Assembly: GCA_964019165.1 (NCBI GenBank)
Contig: OZ025267.1
Span: forward strand, 17,084,079 to 17,148,078
DNA length: 64,000 nt
Source: Mastigias papua
Taxonomy: Eukaryota; Cnidaria; Scyphozoa; Rhizostomeae; Mastigiidae
Direction of reading: 5' to 3'
This document shows, in pieces, positions 1 to 12,053 of this stretch. Within the stretch, counting starts at the first letter, position 1. Every line of letters starts with the position of its first letter. Both the position numbers and the translations under genes were made by a program. A model generated the notes under the pieces. That model searched no databases. It worked only from the letters and a program-made list of their open reading frames with translations, and was not told where the DNA came from.

Positions 1-1283
1 GCTCTCCCCCAAAATGATCATCATTAACAAAAGGGTCTTCACCCCCGAGTCCCCTAGAAATCACCTTTATGTAGGACCACTCCTAGAACTGATTTTTTGG
101 AGTAGTGTGTAGATCATGCACCTTTCCAATGAAATAGTCGTGCTTCCTTTGATTAAAGAATATCTGCTTAAATTGTTAAGTATCATCTGTTCAACTTGCA
201 AGCATTATCTACAAATTTACCAAGTTCACTATCTGCCATGTTGCAGCGCCTAACGTTCTTTTGGGCTCCAAGAATGCGAAAAGTTAAAGGAATTTTCAGA
301 CAAAAATTGCCATTGTTGGTTATTTGCAAATGAAATTTTTGCTATGGTGGGTGTGACGCCCCATACCTCACTGTACAAACAGCCCTGGTTGTATACCGCT
401 GGAAAATGAAGCTTAGTTAATTTGAGAGCATTGCATCTCTACATCCTATACCAAATGAAGTATCAGGCCTCCTTCTGTCTTTAAGTGTGGGCTTCAGTGA
501 AGTTATCAAGCTTCAGACTCGGGTTGGTACCGTGACGACATAAATGGGACAAACTAGTGAATTATTCATTGGCCAAAAACACAATACTTTTTTGTATCAA
601 TAACACTGCTTCAAAGGTGTGTTGATGTCCAGGAAGTCACTTTCCATTGTAAATTTGTTACTTCAGTTAACCATCAAACAAACTACTGTCTGTAGTCAAG
701 ACCTGACATTACTCAAGTAAGACTTGCTGATCTATAACACTATACGTTTTCTTTTAAGAAGCAAATAAATAAGAAACGTGAGACTCAAATCAAGCAAAGA
801 TTGAGAGGCATTTAAGAAACACAGGCAGGCTGAGCTGCAAAAGCAAATTTGAAAAAATTGTGTTTGCAAGAAAACTTTTTATTGTTAAAGTTTCCAGCAG
901 AAACGTTTACATCGTTTTGGTGTACACTGTCTTTTTATAAGAACTTCACAGCCTCGAGACAGTGGTAGATCCAGCACGGAGCACTGGAGGGGTGGGCCAG
1001 TTGGTTAAAATTATATATTGGCTTAAAAAGGTATTGTAAAATCATGGTGAATTCTTGTTGTTTATGGGACCATGGCCCCTGGGCCCCTTGAATCGGTATC
1101 TTCCTCGGGATTCTTATCATAGAGTCAAAAATAAACCTGAAATATTCTTAAGCGATTCTTGTCATTTTTCATTGTTATAGTTCATATATATTTCTCATTA
1201 TTCTTATATTTTCCTCAATGATTCTTGCGATTCTTAATTATTTGAACAACAATAAGCCCCAATGATGCTTAAGTGTACGATTC
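1..1283. other. Non-coding stretch with repeat fragments
   Basis: I see no convincing exon here. About 740-935 resembles parts of the inverted-repeat family described at 10.8, 12.3 and 19.5 kb: it shares a GCAGAAAC...GTGYACT stretch followed by TTTTTATAAGAAC near 914-930. The short open frame on the minus strand at 935-1120 has no recognisable domain and overlaps a transposon-end-like sequence, so I do not call it a gene. Confidence 0.5.
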
Positions 1284-1590
1284 TTAAGCCTGGTTTCCAT
1301 ATCGTATTAAGTGACAGGGATGCGTTCCAGTCGGGTTCCAGTTGGTCCCAGTCGCGTCCCAATCGCATCCCAGTCACCGGGGACTCGACGGCGATGCATA
1401 GGAAACGTTCCCAAAAGTTGAACCCATCTCAACTTTTTTAACTCTACTGGGACGTCGGCGACACTGCAGGGACACTGGGGACATAACGACTAGAACGTTC
1501 CAACATCATCGTAAGCGCCCCAGTAGAATCGCCGATACAATGACTGAGACGTGTCCCCGACACTTACGACGATATGGAAACCAGGCTTTA
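1284..1590. mobile_element. MITE with TTA target duplication
   Basis: An element of about 301 bp (1287-1587) is bounded by near-perfect terminal inverted repeats. The left end reads AGCCTGGTTTCCATATCGT and the right end is its reverse complement. A TTA trinucleotide flanks each side (1284-1286 and 1588-1590). The interior repeats CCCAGTCG/GTCCCAGT-like words and has no open frame. Three-base TWA target duplications are typical of the PIF/Harbinger superfamily, so a non-autonomous Harbinger-like MITE is the likely identity; the superfamily assignment is inference. Confidence 0.75.
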
Positions 1591-2334
1591 ATTAGAGAAC
1601 GAGCAGATTTGTATTCTTTCATTTGGCCTCGATTGACACATCGCATTTAAATATCTACAAGTGTACATTAACTTACAGATATCATAAAATGTTCTTATAT
1701 AACTGATGATCACGAGTCTGGTGTAATTCCTAAGTGATTCTTAATATTTTGAAGGTTTTTTGAAGGTTCATGACAATTATAAACAGAATTCATATAAAAA
1801 ATACAGTGTAATGCAAAATAACCAAATAGACATTGCTTCATTGAACTGAGGGAAAAGAAATAACATATGCTTTCATATAAACAGTAAACGCTTTGTTAAT
1901 AGGAAAATCAACTTTTTTGTCTGAACCTCAATTCTTTTAATCTATCCCAGAATGAGGCTGAGATTTTCATAATATTTTCTTGACTTCCATAGGAGTAAAT
2001 TGGATAAAAGTGGTTATAAATATTTGTTATAAAAAGTTAGATCTTTGTTAACCAGGTTTATCGAAGAAAATTTTTGATCTTTGCAAAGGAGCTTGCAAAA
2101 AATGAGCTCATATCGAGTTCTTGCACGTAAAAATGGGTGAATTTTCGAACTTGAGCCTCGTGATTTTCTTAACATTTTCTTAAAATTTTGGCATTTTGAG
2201 CCTTGTTTTCTTATAAACTCTTTTTTTACATAAGAAACGTGTATATGGACCCAATTTAAAGTTAACTTTAAAAACAATTTTAAAGAAAGAGGCACTTGCT
2301 AGTGGGGAACAATTGACAAACTGTTGGGGCAACC
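1591..2334. other. Non-coding stretch
   Basis: No supported gene. Around 2150-2245 there is a degraded GAGCCT...TTCTTAA...TTCTTATAAA stretch like the subterminal part of the TTTTTATAAGAA repeat family. The 93-codon minus-strand frame at 2014-2295 overlaps this repeat and has no recognisable motif. Confidence 0.4.
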
Positions 2335-2413
2335 TAAAGGTCTGATGGGTAATTCCCCATTACTTTCTATGGTAAAAGACTTCATGTCAAGTGCTCTACC
2401 ACCTGAACTATTG
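2335..2413 (-). repeat. tRNA-derived sequence (SINE head or tRNA pseudogene), minus strand
   Basis: Read on the minus strand from 2413, the sequence has a strong polymerase III A-box context (TAGTTCAGGTGGTAGAGCAC) followed by a tRNA-like anticodon arm region. The B box is degraded and only about four acceptor-stem pairs (GGTC/GACC) remain. It is therefore a tRNA-derived repeat, not a working tRNA. It lies head to head with the plus-strand tRNA-like sequence at 2451-2523. Confidence 0.45.
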
Positions 2414-2450
2414 GACCTCTGCCTACTTTTGAGCATCTCCTTGAAAGCAT

Positions 2451-2523
2451 GACCCGGCAGCTCAGTTGGTAGTACAATTGACGTTAGCAATCGTGGGTCG
2501 CAAGTTCAAGCTTTTCTCGGGTC
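2451..2523 (+). pseudogene. tRNA-like sequence, 73 nt
   Basis: The length is exactly that of a tRNA. Positions 2451-2457 (GACCCGG) can pair with 2517-2523 (TCGGGTC) over seven positions including one G-U. An A box (AGCTCAGTTGGTAGT) and a B-box-like AAGTTCAAGC are present. The D stem pairs poorly and the anticodon loop lacks U33 in the obvious fold, so a decayed tRNA or the head of a tRNA-derived SINE is more likely than a functional tRNA. Confidence 0.45.
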
Positions 2524-4483
2524 ATTCATTTTGTTTTCTCATCTCACTAATTCCAGTTGCATTTTCCTTCAACAATATATCTATATAGCATCATTATTCA
2601 TCAGAATGTCAGCTAGCAATGAGTGAAAGTATGGTGAACTAACAATCCCAGATATGTGGTAACAGACATGCAAAGTAAAACTTTATTTGTAAACCTCTAG
2701 CAACATACTTTGCTTGTATCACACAGGTGATTTCATCAGCAAACCACCTTTTTAAGCTTCATAGTTTTACAGGGTTTCTTACAGGCCCGTTATTATAGTG
2801 GGGGTATGGGAGTGTCACTTCCCCATACAAAAGTCTGTCGGCAAATAATCAAAATTTGTGAATTTGTTTGCAAATTGCATTAATTTTTGTATTCTAGGAG
2901 CCATATATAGGTGTTGTAGATTGGCAAATAGTGAATTCGTGCAATAGTGAAATAGTGAATATAATTGTTAACTCGTTTAACTTTGTAGGTTCATATATTT
3001 GCCGCCTATTCTACACATAATACTAAACAAGTAAATTAGGTATTCTTCAATTGTGGAAACCGCGCCCAGTTTTTTTGGGCAATTTGTAGATTCTAATAAC
3101 CCCAAAGGAAATTTCTTTGGGAAGGTGTAGAATCTACGATCCCCCCAAATCAGTTCCTCTTCTTCCCGACCTAAGAGTCCTTATTACAACCTCGGGGATA
3201 TATTATTTCCCATGCCGTTTTCCTTAGGTTTTCTTTGAAAAGCTTTCTGGTACACTTTAGAAGCGTGACTGCTTATTTTAATCAAGCCATTTGTGACACC
3301 TCAATAAGTCTATAAAAATGTTCTTGTACCAAGAAAACATATGCAATACTGAAAAGTTGTGAATAAAAAAGTTTAATTGAAAAATCATTGTCGCAAATAA
3401 TCATCATTCCAGCTAAAGTTTAAACGACAGACCTGAGGTTACCTGACCTGTCCCACAAACCCATCAATTCTGTTTCGATTCCTGTTACTATTTTTGCGTT
3501 AATTTGTCATTGAGCAAGGGTTAAAAAGTTGCTCACATATGAGGTTTTATATAAGGAAGTGAATACGCGACTGCTGAAAAAGTTAAGAAAGTTCAATATT
3601 GGAATTTTGAGACCAAATAACATTGCAAAGTTGATGTACATTTGAAATTCCATTTTTATGCAAATCCATAATCTCTTTCATTGTTTAATTTGCATAGATT
3701 GCCTTTGATAATTTGTGTTTTTCAGTGTTGTGATTATATGGTGCCTGTTTGACTTTGCAAAACTGCGTGTTACACATGGTTACACAATCTTAAACATTCT
3801 TTCCTGAGAAAGTCTGAAGGAAGTTCTAGTACTGAAAGTAGGGAAAAGCTAAGAAATTTTCAATACTGGGTGAAAAACCTTTTTAAGGCTACGTTTGCAC
3901 AAGCAAAGTGGATCGGATCTAAACAGGATCGGGTCTAGCGGATCCTGTTTTGGCACGGATAGGCATTGCGTTTGCTCGACGCGTGTAGGGAAACACTTTA
4001 GATTTCCCCGCGCTGGAATAATGTTCTGTCCTCAAAATGGAGCGGACGAGAACTCCAGAGAAGTCCCAGTTCTAAGAGTCATTATAGCTGAACAAAAACA
4101 AAACAAACAGAACTATGTGATCTATTGTCTCTCTACAAAATTTAAGCGTTTAACTACAAAATCGATATTTGTCCTTCTTGCGTCTTGCAAGTATATTCGT
4201 TGGTTTCAAAATGCCATCTAGCGTGCATATTCGTTCGTTTGAAGTGTCTTGCGTGTATCTTCATTCCTTTGAAGTGTCTGTCTAATGGTCTCTAGTTCCT
4301 TTACACTGCTTTTGTTTAGTTGAATGAGCGCACAATGTGCCCAGAGAGCATAAATTTGGGAAAAATTCACTTGCAATACTCCAGTTCATCTCAGGATAAT
4401 GGTTGGGGGCTCAATTGAATCAGAATTATATAAGAAATTTGATAAAAGTGGCTATAGCTAAAAATTTTTCATTTTAGGGGTTG
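2524..4483. other. Non-coding stretch
   Basis: No supported gene. At about 3889-3985 there is a copy of the GATCGGATC-rich element described at 6740-6965, in opposite orientation. The 108-codon plus-strand frame at 3895-4221 begins inside that repeat and shows no domain. Confidence 0.4.
3889..3985 (+). repeat. GATCGGATC-rich dispersed element, copy 1
   Basis: The segment starts GGCTACGTTTGCAC and contains GGATCGGATCTAAAC, GATCCTGTTTTGGCACGGATAGG and GCGTTTGC. Its reverse complement matches 6868-6960 (GTGTAAACGCAAGGCCTATCCGT and ATCCGATCCA). It is a non-coding dispersed repeat; the GTTTRCACG-like ends suggest a MITE, but no target duplication was identified. Confidence 0.5.
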
Positions 4484-5155
4484 CTGGGAACTTACTACCA
4501 AATATGGGCAATGTGACCAAAAATACATTTTTAGCAATATCTTCACTCAAAATCATGTTTATAAATTGATTATGACTATATTTTGTGCATATGTGTAAGA
4601 TGTATCTGATAAAATAGAAAGTCCTTAAAAATGCGAGTTTTCGGGGCTTTTAGGGTGATATTGCCATATATGGTCACTTTGCCCTAAAACACAATATTCA
4701 ACATAGTTTTGCTCAAAATGATCTTAATAAAGTGATTACGGATTTATTTGATCAATTCTGGTATGGTGCATCTGGTAAAAACAGAAATTACCTAAAAATG
4801 CAAATTTTGGGGGCTTGTAGGGTGACATTGCTATATATGCTCATTTTGGCCTAAAACACTATATTTAACATAATTTTGTTCAGAATGACCTTAATAAAGT
4901 GATTATGAACCTATTTGATCAATTCTGGTATGCTTCATGTGATATAAATGAAAATTACCTAACAATGTGAATTTCTGGGGCATTTAGGGTGAAATTGCCA
5001 AATATGGTCATTTTGACCTGAAACACAATATTTAACATATTTTTGCTCAAAATGATCTGAATACAGCAAAAATAAACTTATTTGATTTATATCTTTAAGG
5101 TGCATCTGGTAAAAATAGAAAATACCTAACAATTTGAACTTTCGGAGCTTATACG
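4484..5155 (+). repeat. Tandem repeat, 167-bp unit, about four diverged copies
   Basis: The word TAGGGTGA followed by ATTGCYAWATATG begins at 4651, 4818 and 4985, exactly 167 bp apart. A diverged first unit (CCAAATATGGGCAATGTGACC) starts about one period earlier. Shared internal landmarks are AAAACACWATATTYAACATA, AATAAAGTGATTA, GATCAATTCTGGTATG and the run of four to five A before ATGYRA. The copies are clearly diverged, so the array is old and short. Unrelated in sequence to the 107-bp satellite. Confidence 0.8.
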
Positions 5156-6739
5156 TTGATACATAGAACCGCAAAGTATTGCTGTGCAACAGCAATGTTA
5201 TGCTGGCATACTACGAATGACAAATCCTATGTACAATTTTTATAATAATACTGAATTTTTGCTGAGCTTTGATATTCTTCAATTCTGTCGATTATGAGCC
5301 TAAAAGATTATTCTTAACTTAATCTAAAATCTCATCGACTTTGGGCATTGTTATTCATATAGATTACATTACAATAATAAAAAGTCTGTAACAGATACTT
5401 CCCTTAGAATTACTGTGTCGCATCACAAAGTAATGACTCCCTGACAGGACAAATCACACTCACACCTTTCTATTTTCCATAAACCTCGCATAGATAAACG
5501 ATCTAAGTCTTCATGAAGCTCGAGGATTGCATTATTCTTAAACTATTCTTAAATATAAGCGATGTTGAGTCTTAATATTTTTATTGACTATATTCTTATA
5601 AAAGTGTATAGACATGAACACAAGATGAAATGTAGTGCTTGTGGCTGTTTGGGTCACATAGCTCGATTGAAACTTCACCATGGTGTTCCGGTAATCTTGT
5701 TGTCAAGATAACTATTTAATAATAGCTCTCTATTGCTCTCCCTGATAATTTTCCATTTATAACAGTGAAGCACAAGTTTAACACCATTAACTTGTATCCG
5801 ACTTCAACCGTTTCTACCACAATTCTGTTCGGCAATTTCTACTATTGGTAAGCAACCCGCCTTAAGACTGATATTACCAGGTTAAAGTTTATTGAAAGTA
5901 CTATCAAGGTATTGCTTTTGGACTTGGAATTTACAGAAAGCTTATTCAGTACAGAATGTAGCATGGCTCTCAATCGGATTGACTCTTTATCGTACAGCTT
6001 CTTAAAGATTACTCTCATTTTCACGTCTACCATCTGCCCAGTAGGTGACAGAACAGGTCAAGCTGTGCCAATCCGCATTACCGGGGCCCCTTAAACTCGA
6101 TTGTTTTCACCAATCTGCATGCAGGGCATTACCTACAGATAAGAATTTATCACCCCCAAATATGCGAAAAAATTGCAGTTAGGATGGTAGTGTGCTGACA
6201 TTATAATGATATGTGGCAAAAAAGTCAAGCATAGCCCGATATTTATTGGATATTCACTAGCGCTAAGTAAAATAGATAATCCCGTCAAAGAAAAATATCT
6301 CAAAGTAGTATTTATAACTATCTGCCAGAAGCAAAAAGAATTTTTTAGTTACGTCCAACTAGTTACCTGCAAGGCATATCTTAGTTATATAATATTTCTC
6401 CATATCATCAATTCTACTGGGTTTTCGAACACCTCCAGTTCACAGGAAAAACAAAAGTAGGCACATTCAAACCAGTCTTACACGAAATCGATAAAAGATA
6501 ATTCAATAATTCAAAAAGCGTATTGCAGCTCAGGTTATTGTGCATTTAAGAGCAGTGAGCATTTGCAGATGCAGAAATATGCGATTTTCACTTTTTCCCG
6601 CCTCTGGGCACACTGTGGAGCGCACCGCTCTGTGTGATAAGATTTCCATCAACGCTTTTGGATCCGGTCCACTTTTTAGTCTGATTAATTATGCATGTGT
6701 ATTTTGCTTCTGATTACAAAAATTACCTTCCTTCTTTAG

Positions 6740-6965
6740 TCCGTACCAGTGTTGGATCGGATATCACCGTTTACACGATACAAAGGTAGATCGGATCTAA
6801 ACTGGATCTACTTTGAAAACGGTCCAAAAGTAGATCGGATAGCGAACCAAAACTGGATCAGATCCACAAGATCTCGTGTAAACGCAAGGCCTATCCGTAC
6901 CAAAAGTAGAACAGATCTAGTATAGATCCGATCCAGTTTTCCTCGTGTAAGACGTGTTTACAATT
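6740..6965 (-). repeat. GATCGGATC-rich dispersed element, copy 2
   Basis: Several partial units of GTAGATCGGATCTAAACTGGATC are interleaved with their inverted forms, bounded by CGTTTACACGA (left) and CTCGTGTAAACG/CTCGTGTAAGACG (right). It shares the CCTATCCGT...GATCCGATCCA block with the copy at 3889-3985 in inverse orientation. Non-coding and able to fold back on itself. Confidence 0.5.
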
Positions 6966-8090
6966 ACATTCATTGGAGAGTGCCTGTGGGATAAGCACTT
7001 ACCCGGTCTCATGGCATAACCATGTGATTGATAGGACGATGGAGTAGGTGGATGAGAATGGGATCACACTCTTACCATCGAAAAAGCGCAGGGTTTTGAG
7101 TCTTAAAGATGACAGATCACACAATACTTGCATGGAAAATTGATTATGCTTGCTTGACTACAGGGCCTATTACGATATTCAACTGCGCTACGGACGGAGA
7201 ATAGATACTTTGAAGGCACAGACCAAATGAACCAAACTTTGTCTTACAATGAGCTTTCTCTCCATTATTCTCCTTGATTAAGGGCACCGAAAACACTGAT
7301 TAGATCTGAAAGTCAAAAATCAACAGGCAAAAAAGGTCTGTTACGTATGGACATAGGTCAACATATTGACCGTTCTGTACCAGGAAACCTGGCTCAAGGT
7401 ATAGTCCTAAAAGTTTCTGAGGTTTGGTAGCAATGTAGTTCTAAGGGTTTCTTTGTAGTTTCCTAATTTAATTAAAAAATTGCTGTGAAGATGAAAACAA
7501 ATGATAAAACAATCTTTTGTAGTGCCCATAAAGCTTAGCACAGAAAAAATACTTTCTGTAATGGACACTGGCTAAATCCGTGGAGGAAGAATGTGCTTCT
7601 TAAACTACAAAAGATGGCACAGAACTTTTTTAAAGCTATTGACTGTTTCTTTATAGTTTTTAGAGTTTCTTAAATCGTAAAGTGCCTAGTGCTAGGTTTC
7701 TTATTAACCGGTTTCTTATAAAAAGCATGTAAAATGATTATGCTGTTATTTTCCTGTTACAGAATCTCAATTATATGTCGATGTTACATATAATTTTGTG
7801 AGCATGTATTTTTCTGGCAGTATCAAACTGTTTCATGACAATGTAAGAGAGCTATAATTCCTTCCTGGCGTTCTTCCACCCTTCTACAAATGTTTATCTT
7901 ATCAAGTATTTAGCAATGATCAAGGAAGCATTTAGGTAATTGCTTCGAAGAAAAGTAGCTTGCGAATGCTCTCTCTTTATAAATAAACAAGCTAGTCCGT
8001 CTCACTACTAGCCTTTTGCACACTCATAACCGCCACACCATAGTGGCTCACCATTAAGGGACAGTCCAGAAAGTTCCCACGCTTTGAGGG

Positions 8091-8335
8091 TCGGTGGGTG
8101 GGTAAGCCCAAAAGCGTACGTACGATGCAATTATTTCAAAAAGCGAGAACTCAATGCATGTTTCCCTCACGTTGTAAAAAGTTGTTGCCAAAAATGGGCA
8201 ATATTTTTCAAGAAATATCAAACAAACCTCTGTACGTTCCTACAGAGGTAGGTGGGTGGGTAAAATCAAAGCCTGCTCGTGCGTACAGGGTAGGTGGGTT
8301 GGTAAAAAAATGTGCCGATTGTGAGCGTGCGTAAT
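8091..8335 (+). repeat. GGTAGGTGGGTGGGTAA-type short repeat units
   Basis: Three related units occur: TCGGTGGGTGGGTAAGCCC near 8091, GGTAGGTGGGTGGGTAAAATC near 8248 and GGTAGGTGGGTTGGTAAAAAA near 8289, each followed at some distance by a CGTGCGTA/CGTACGTA word. The 78-codon frame overlapping them is a by-product of this repeat. Confidence 0.45.
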
Positions 8336-10711
8336 TTATGAATGACTCTTAACTCGTAATACGCACGTTGATTGCACTTAGAGTCACTTGAATCAGAAAC
8401 TTCAGTCATTGAAATGTACCTAATAAGAATTCTAGTTTCAAAGCTCTGACCTGCGGTTGCACCGAAGCTAGTTACAAAAGACATAGATCATACTATCCTT
8501 TGTATAAAAACACCGATAAGTTCAGCAAATGACAAGGAAGCAAGCAAGCAAGTAAGAGAGCGTAGCAGTCAATGCAATCAGTCCAGAGCTTCAGCCAATA
8601 CACAAGTACCAGCATTATCTAATATGCAATTGGGTCCTACATACCGCCTGCATGATACATTTTTGAGGAACTGATCAAAACCCATGGTTTGGCATAACCT
8701 CAAATACGAAGCCTAAGTGCAGGAAAATCTAGTGAGCTTATTTGTTAGCAGGAAGAGTTTCCCATACGAATGGTAAGAGTAAAAATGCTAGTCTCAAATC
8801 AGTTGCAAAACCTGATACGCTCATAAGAAATTTGCCTCGTTAGATATTATGGGGAGCAAGTGAGATTTTATTGACGATTTGTTTGCCTTGATTCCTACAT
8901 TTACCCTTTTAATGCATTGCAAATTAATCAAAAGTTCCTTCATATAATCAGATTGATGCTTATAAAAATAGAGCTTATATCCATTTAGTTCATTTATTGT
9001 AAACATAACCAGTAAATCAGCGTATTGTCTTGTGACCTGCACCCAAATTGACCAAAAAAGAGAACCTTCCAAGCTTTGGCACTATTCCAAGCTTGCTTTT
9101 GCAAAAATTCAATGGTGTGACTCGGCTCCATAGATGAATAGAAGATAGGGCGTCTGCCAAACTTGGACAAGCCACCTGTTACGGCGCAAAAAGATTAACC
9201 TCTGTTGATTACTATGATGGGGAACTACTGCTCTCTCTTTCATTCTTGGTCCCAGATCCTTCTTAGTCTCGAGCCAGAGTGTCTCCCAGAATGCCTTGTT
9301 TATATCTGCTGTAAGTTAGAATAAACTGCCAGATGTAGAAGGCGTGCTTATATATAATCACTTTGTAGCTAGACTGTTTTTAATAATGTTTATTCTCACT
9401 CAACTTTGTATGTCCCTAATGAGTCCAACACTTGCATCGCAAAAGTACCACCAGAGTTCTAATCGAGACCAACTTCCATGGATGCGAATGTTCAAGATTA
9501 TTATACACATTAAAACTTTCTCCTACTCCTTATGTGGCTGATGAAAACCCACCTTTAAGAATCGTATTATATTCCTGATGTGATTATTACACTTGTTCCT
9601 CTTCTTTTAATATAGGATCTATTATATATAATTCTAAACCTAATCAGAATGAATTCCGTATCTTTGATTGCCTGAGATGTCTGAACGCCTTTAAATTCTC
9701 CGTACCGTATTAAGCCAATTAATGATTTGACACCTATAAGTAACTAATCAAAATTGCCTCTGGAAGATTCTTGATTTGGGTTGTACTTACACTCAAGTAG
9801 ATCGATGTGCATGTAGGAAACCTGGTGAGGCCAGTAAAAAGGTATGTCGAGATGTAACAATTTATGGAGTCATAACTTGATGGGGACCTAAGTATGGATT
9901 TATTGCAGTGAAAACATTGGTAGCAGCAAAATGCAGGATTAATGCTTTGAAGAAATCAATTACTGCTAAAATATACCCGCTGTCATATAGTGGTATTAGA
10001 AGTAAATGATTAATGGTGTAGAAATCATTGGATACTGCAGTTCCGTACTTTCTTGCAGGATCTGAAAGATCATGGAGGTATAGCACACCAAAAAAGCATT
10101 CTTGCAGGAATTGGGTGTTGTCCTCAAAAATATACTTGTGACTCTGCCCAGAAACCTACAATGACCGCGAAACTTGCCCTTTTATATTTTCCTCATGTTA
10201 AACCCTGCACTCTAGAACAGTTCTTATGAAATAGCGGGGTGCACCCTTAGGAGAGTGCGCTAAGATTTTAAAGGACGCAGGTGACTTTCTTTAAGACTAA
10301 TAAGTTACAATGCTAAACAGGGGTGTGCAATTAAAACAATTTCATAGACAAATGATACAAGCTATAGTCGCGTAGGAGAGTAAGGGAGCTTGAATTGTTT
10401 TCTTCTGCCGAGGTGGGAGGGGGGCGTAGCAGAAAATAATCGAAATAGACTTCTCTAGAGTTAAGAGAAACGTCATTAAGATAATCATATAAATGATGTG
10501 TTGACCAGTTGTATATTGAATGAACCAATCGGATTGCAAGGTAGCATGTAACTAAAGAGCCTATCTGGTATAAGAAACTAACCGATGCAAAAAGCTATCA
10601 TGTACCTTGTAACTGAGCATAAAATGCTTTAATTAAAAGTCCTATTTCTCGTCTCACAGTTGCCTTATTGTTATCAGGAATTTCAAGAAATTTAGGAAGC
10701 ATTTGAGAAAA

Positions 10712-11706
10712 ACTTTAGGCTGGATTTGACAAAATATTAAGAAACATCCAGGCTGCAGGGAGAAGGCTTGTTTCTTATGATAAAGCGTGTATACTGTGAA
10801 GATTTTCGGCAGAAACAGCTTGCAGGGTGCACTCTTTTTTTATAAGAACCAATGAAATTGAGCCTCAGGCTGGCTGTTCTTAATTTTCCAAACTTTTGAG
10901 GCTGAATTGTTCTTAATTTGTTCCTAAATTATTAGGGTGTAGGCAATTCTGAAATTAGACAATACACCAGAGAACATTGGATGTTTATGAAACAGGTATT
11001 CTTTTCAATAACATTAGCAGAAAGCCAGATATACATTCCTACAGATGTAAATCCTTGCTAAAGTCTTGGTACACTTACGATTTGTTTTACACACTGATGA
11101 TTTGAGTGTTTCGAGGACTTTTAGCAAACATTGTGGAGCTTAAAAGTTTTATATCAGTTTCAAATCATTTTACGACAGAGCTTCAGCCTCAGCTTGCTCT
11201 AAATTTGTGCTTAATTTTCCATAAATTTTGAGGCTCGCCATCTTATATAATTTTTCTAATTAAAAAAGAGTGTAATTCAGTTATGCTTGGTGTTTGCGAA
11301 GTCAATTTGCTGCCCCGAGACACACAGAGGCTAATTTAGGAGAGTTTATTTCATTAGGTCTATTTATTGTTTGCTTCTTGATGGAATGCTGTGTTACCCT
11401 TAGAGCTTACATCAGAGCTGTGATAGCATGATAAAATTCAGATTAATTCTACACAAAAATTACGCATACCTGAACATCACTGCTTATCCGATAATTTGCA
11501 TTTTGAAAGTAGGGTTGAATATCCATAGCAACCGCAAATTCGCAAATTCCTTACCAAGAGCCACATATAGCCATGTTAGTGCAATCTTTACGCTATAAGA
11601 AACAAACCGTGACACTGAGTACTGCATGTTCTCTCTTTTATACAAGAAACAGGCCTTCTGCTTTGAGCCTGGATGTTTATTAATACTTTTTGTCAAATCC
11701 AGCCTT
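10712..11706. mobile_element. Inverted-repeat element of about 1 kb (arms at 10.72 and 11.70 kb)
   Basis: The left arm (about 10716-10795: GGCTGGATTTGACAAAATA, AAGAAACATCCAGGCT, AGAAGGC, GTTTCTTAT) is matched in reverse complement by about 11635-11706 (TTTTGTCAAATCCAGCC, AGCCTGGATGTTTATTAATA, AGGCCTTCT). The arms enclose the shorter inverted-repeat unit at 10830-11272. The structure suggests a non-autonomous DNA transposon or two nested elements. No transposase frame is visible. Confidence 0.5.
10830..11272. mobile_element. TTTTTATAAGAA-family MITE, copy at 10.8 kb
   Basis: A 443-bp unit begins CACTCTTTTTT and ends with its reverse complement AAAAAAGAGTG. Just inside lie TATAAGAAC, GAGCCTCA, TTCTTAATTTTCC and TTTTGAGGCT words, repeated in inverted form at the other end. 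The interior (for example ATTAGACAATAYRC, TTTATGAAACAGGTATT, GATGATTTGAGTGTTTCGAGGA) is shared with the copy at 19.5 kb, and partly with the copy at 12.3 kb. Non-coding. Confidence 0.6.
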
Positions 11707-12053
11707 AAATGTTTTTTAAATTTCTAATAACAAAAAAGTAACTCTGAGATTAGAAGTAGAATTGTTAGCTAAAAACATCTGAGAGGCTGGCGGCGTTTGT
11801 AATAAGTTTACTGTTGAAGCTAAGTCTGCGTGTATTTCTAAGTAACTTCTTACTTTTAGCCTCATTTCAGCCTCATGTTTATTATGTATCTGTTTCCTAT
11901 AAAAGAGAACATGCACAGCTTCTTGTATCTTCATTCAAAGCTCAGATTTCTTAAGGGTTTTAAAGATGTCTTTTCTATTTTATAAATATTATGTGAGCAG
12001 AACCATGGAGAAAGCGACAACGAGCGTATCGTGTGAACAAATCCGTAACATAA
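11707..12053. other. Non-coding stretch with a further repeat fragment
   Basis: About 11855-11920 carries AGCCTCATGTTTATTATG and CCTATAAAAGAGAACATGC, a diverged second version of the right arm at 11635-11706. Nothing else recognisable. Confidence 0.35.

Larger units (their letters stand above)
5156..10711. other. Non-coding stretch with scattered repeat fragments
   Basis: No supported gene. Recognisable pieces are a TTCTTAA/TTCTTATAAA fragment near 5520-5625, the GATCGGATC element at 6740-6965, a GTTTCTTA-rich fragment near 7640-7730, and GGTAGGTGGGTGGGTAA-type units at about 8091-8335. Open frames here are short and overlap on both strands without motifs. Confidence 0.4.

Noticed and set aside
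2451..2523. Functional tRNA gene
   Set aside because: The D stem pairs poorly and U33 is missing in the apparent anticodon loop; a pseudogene or SINE head is more likely.
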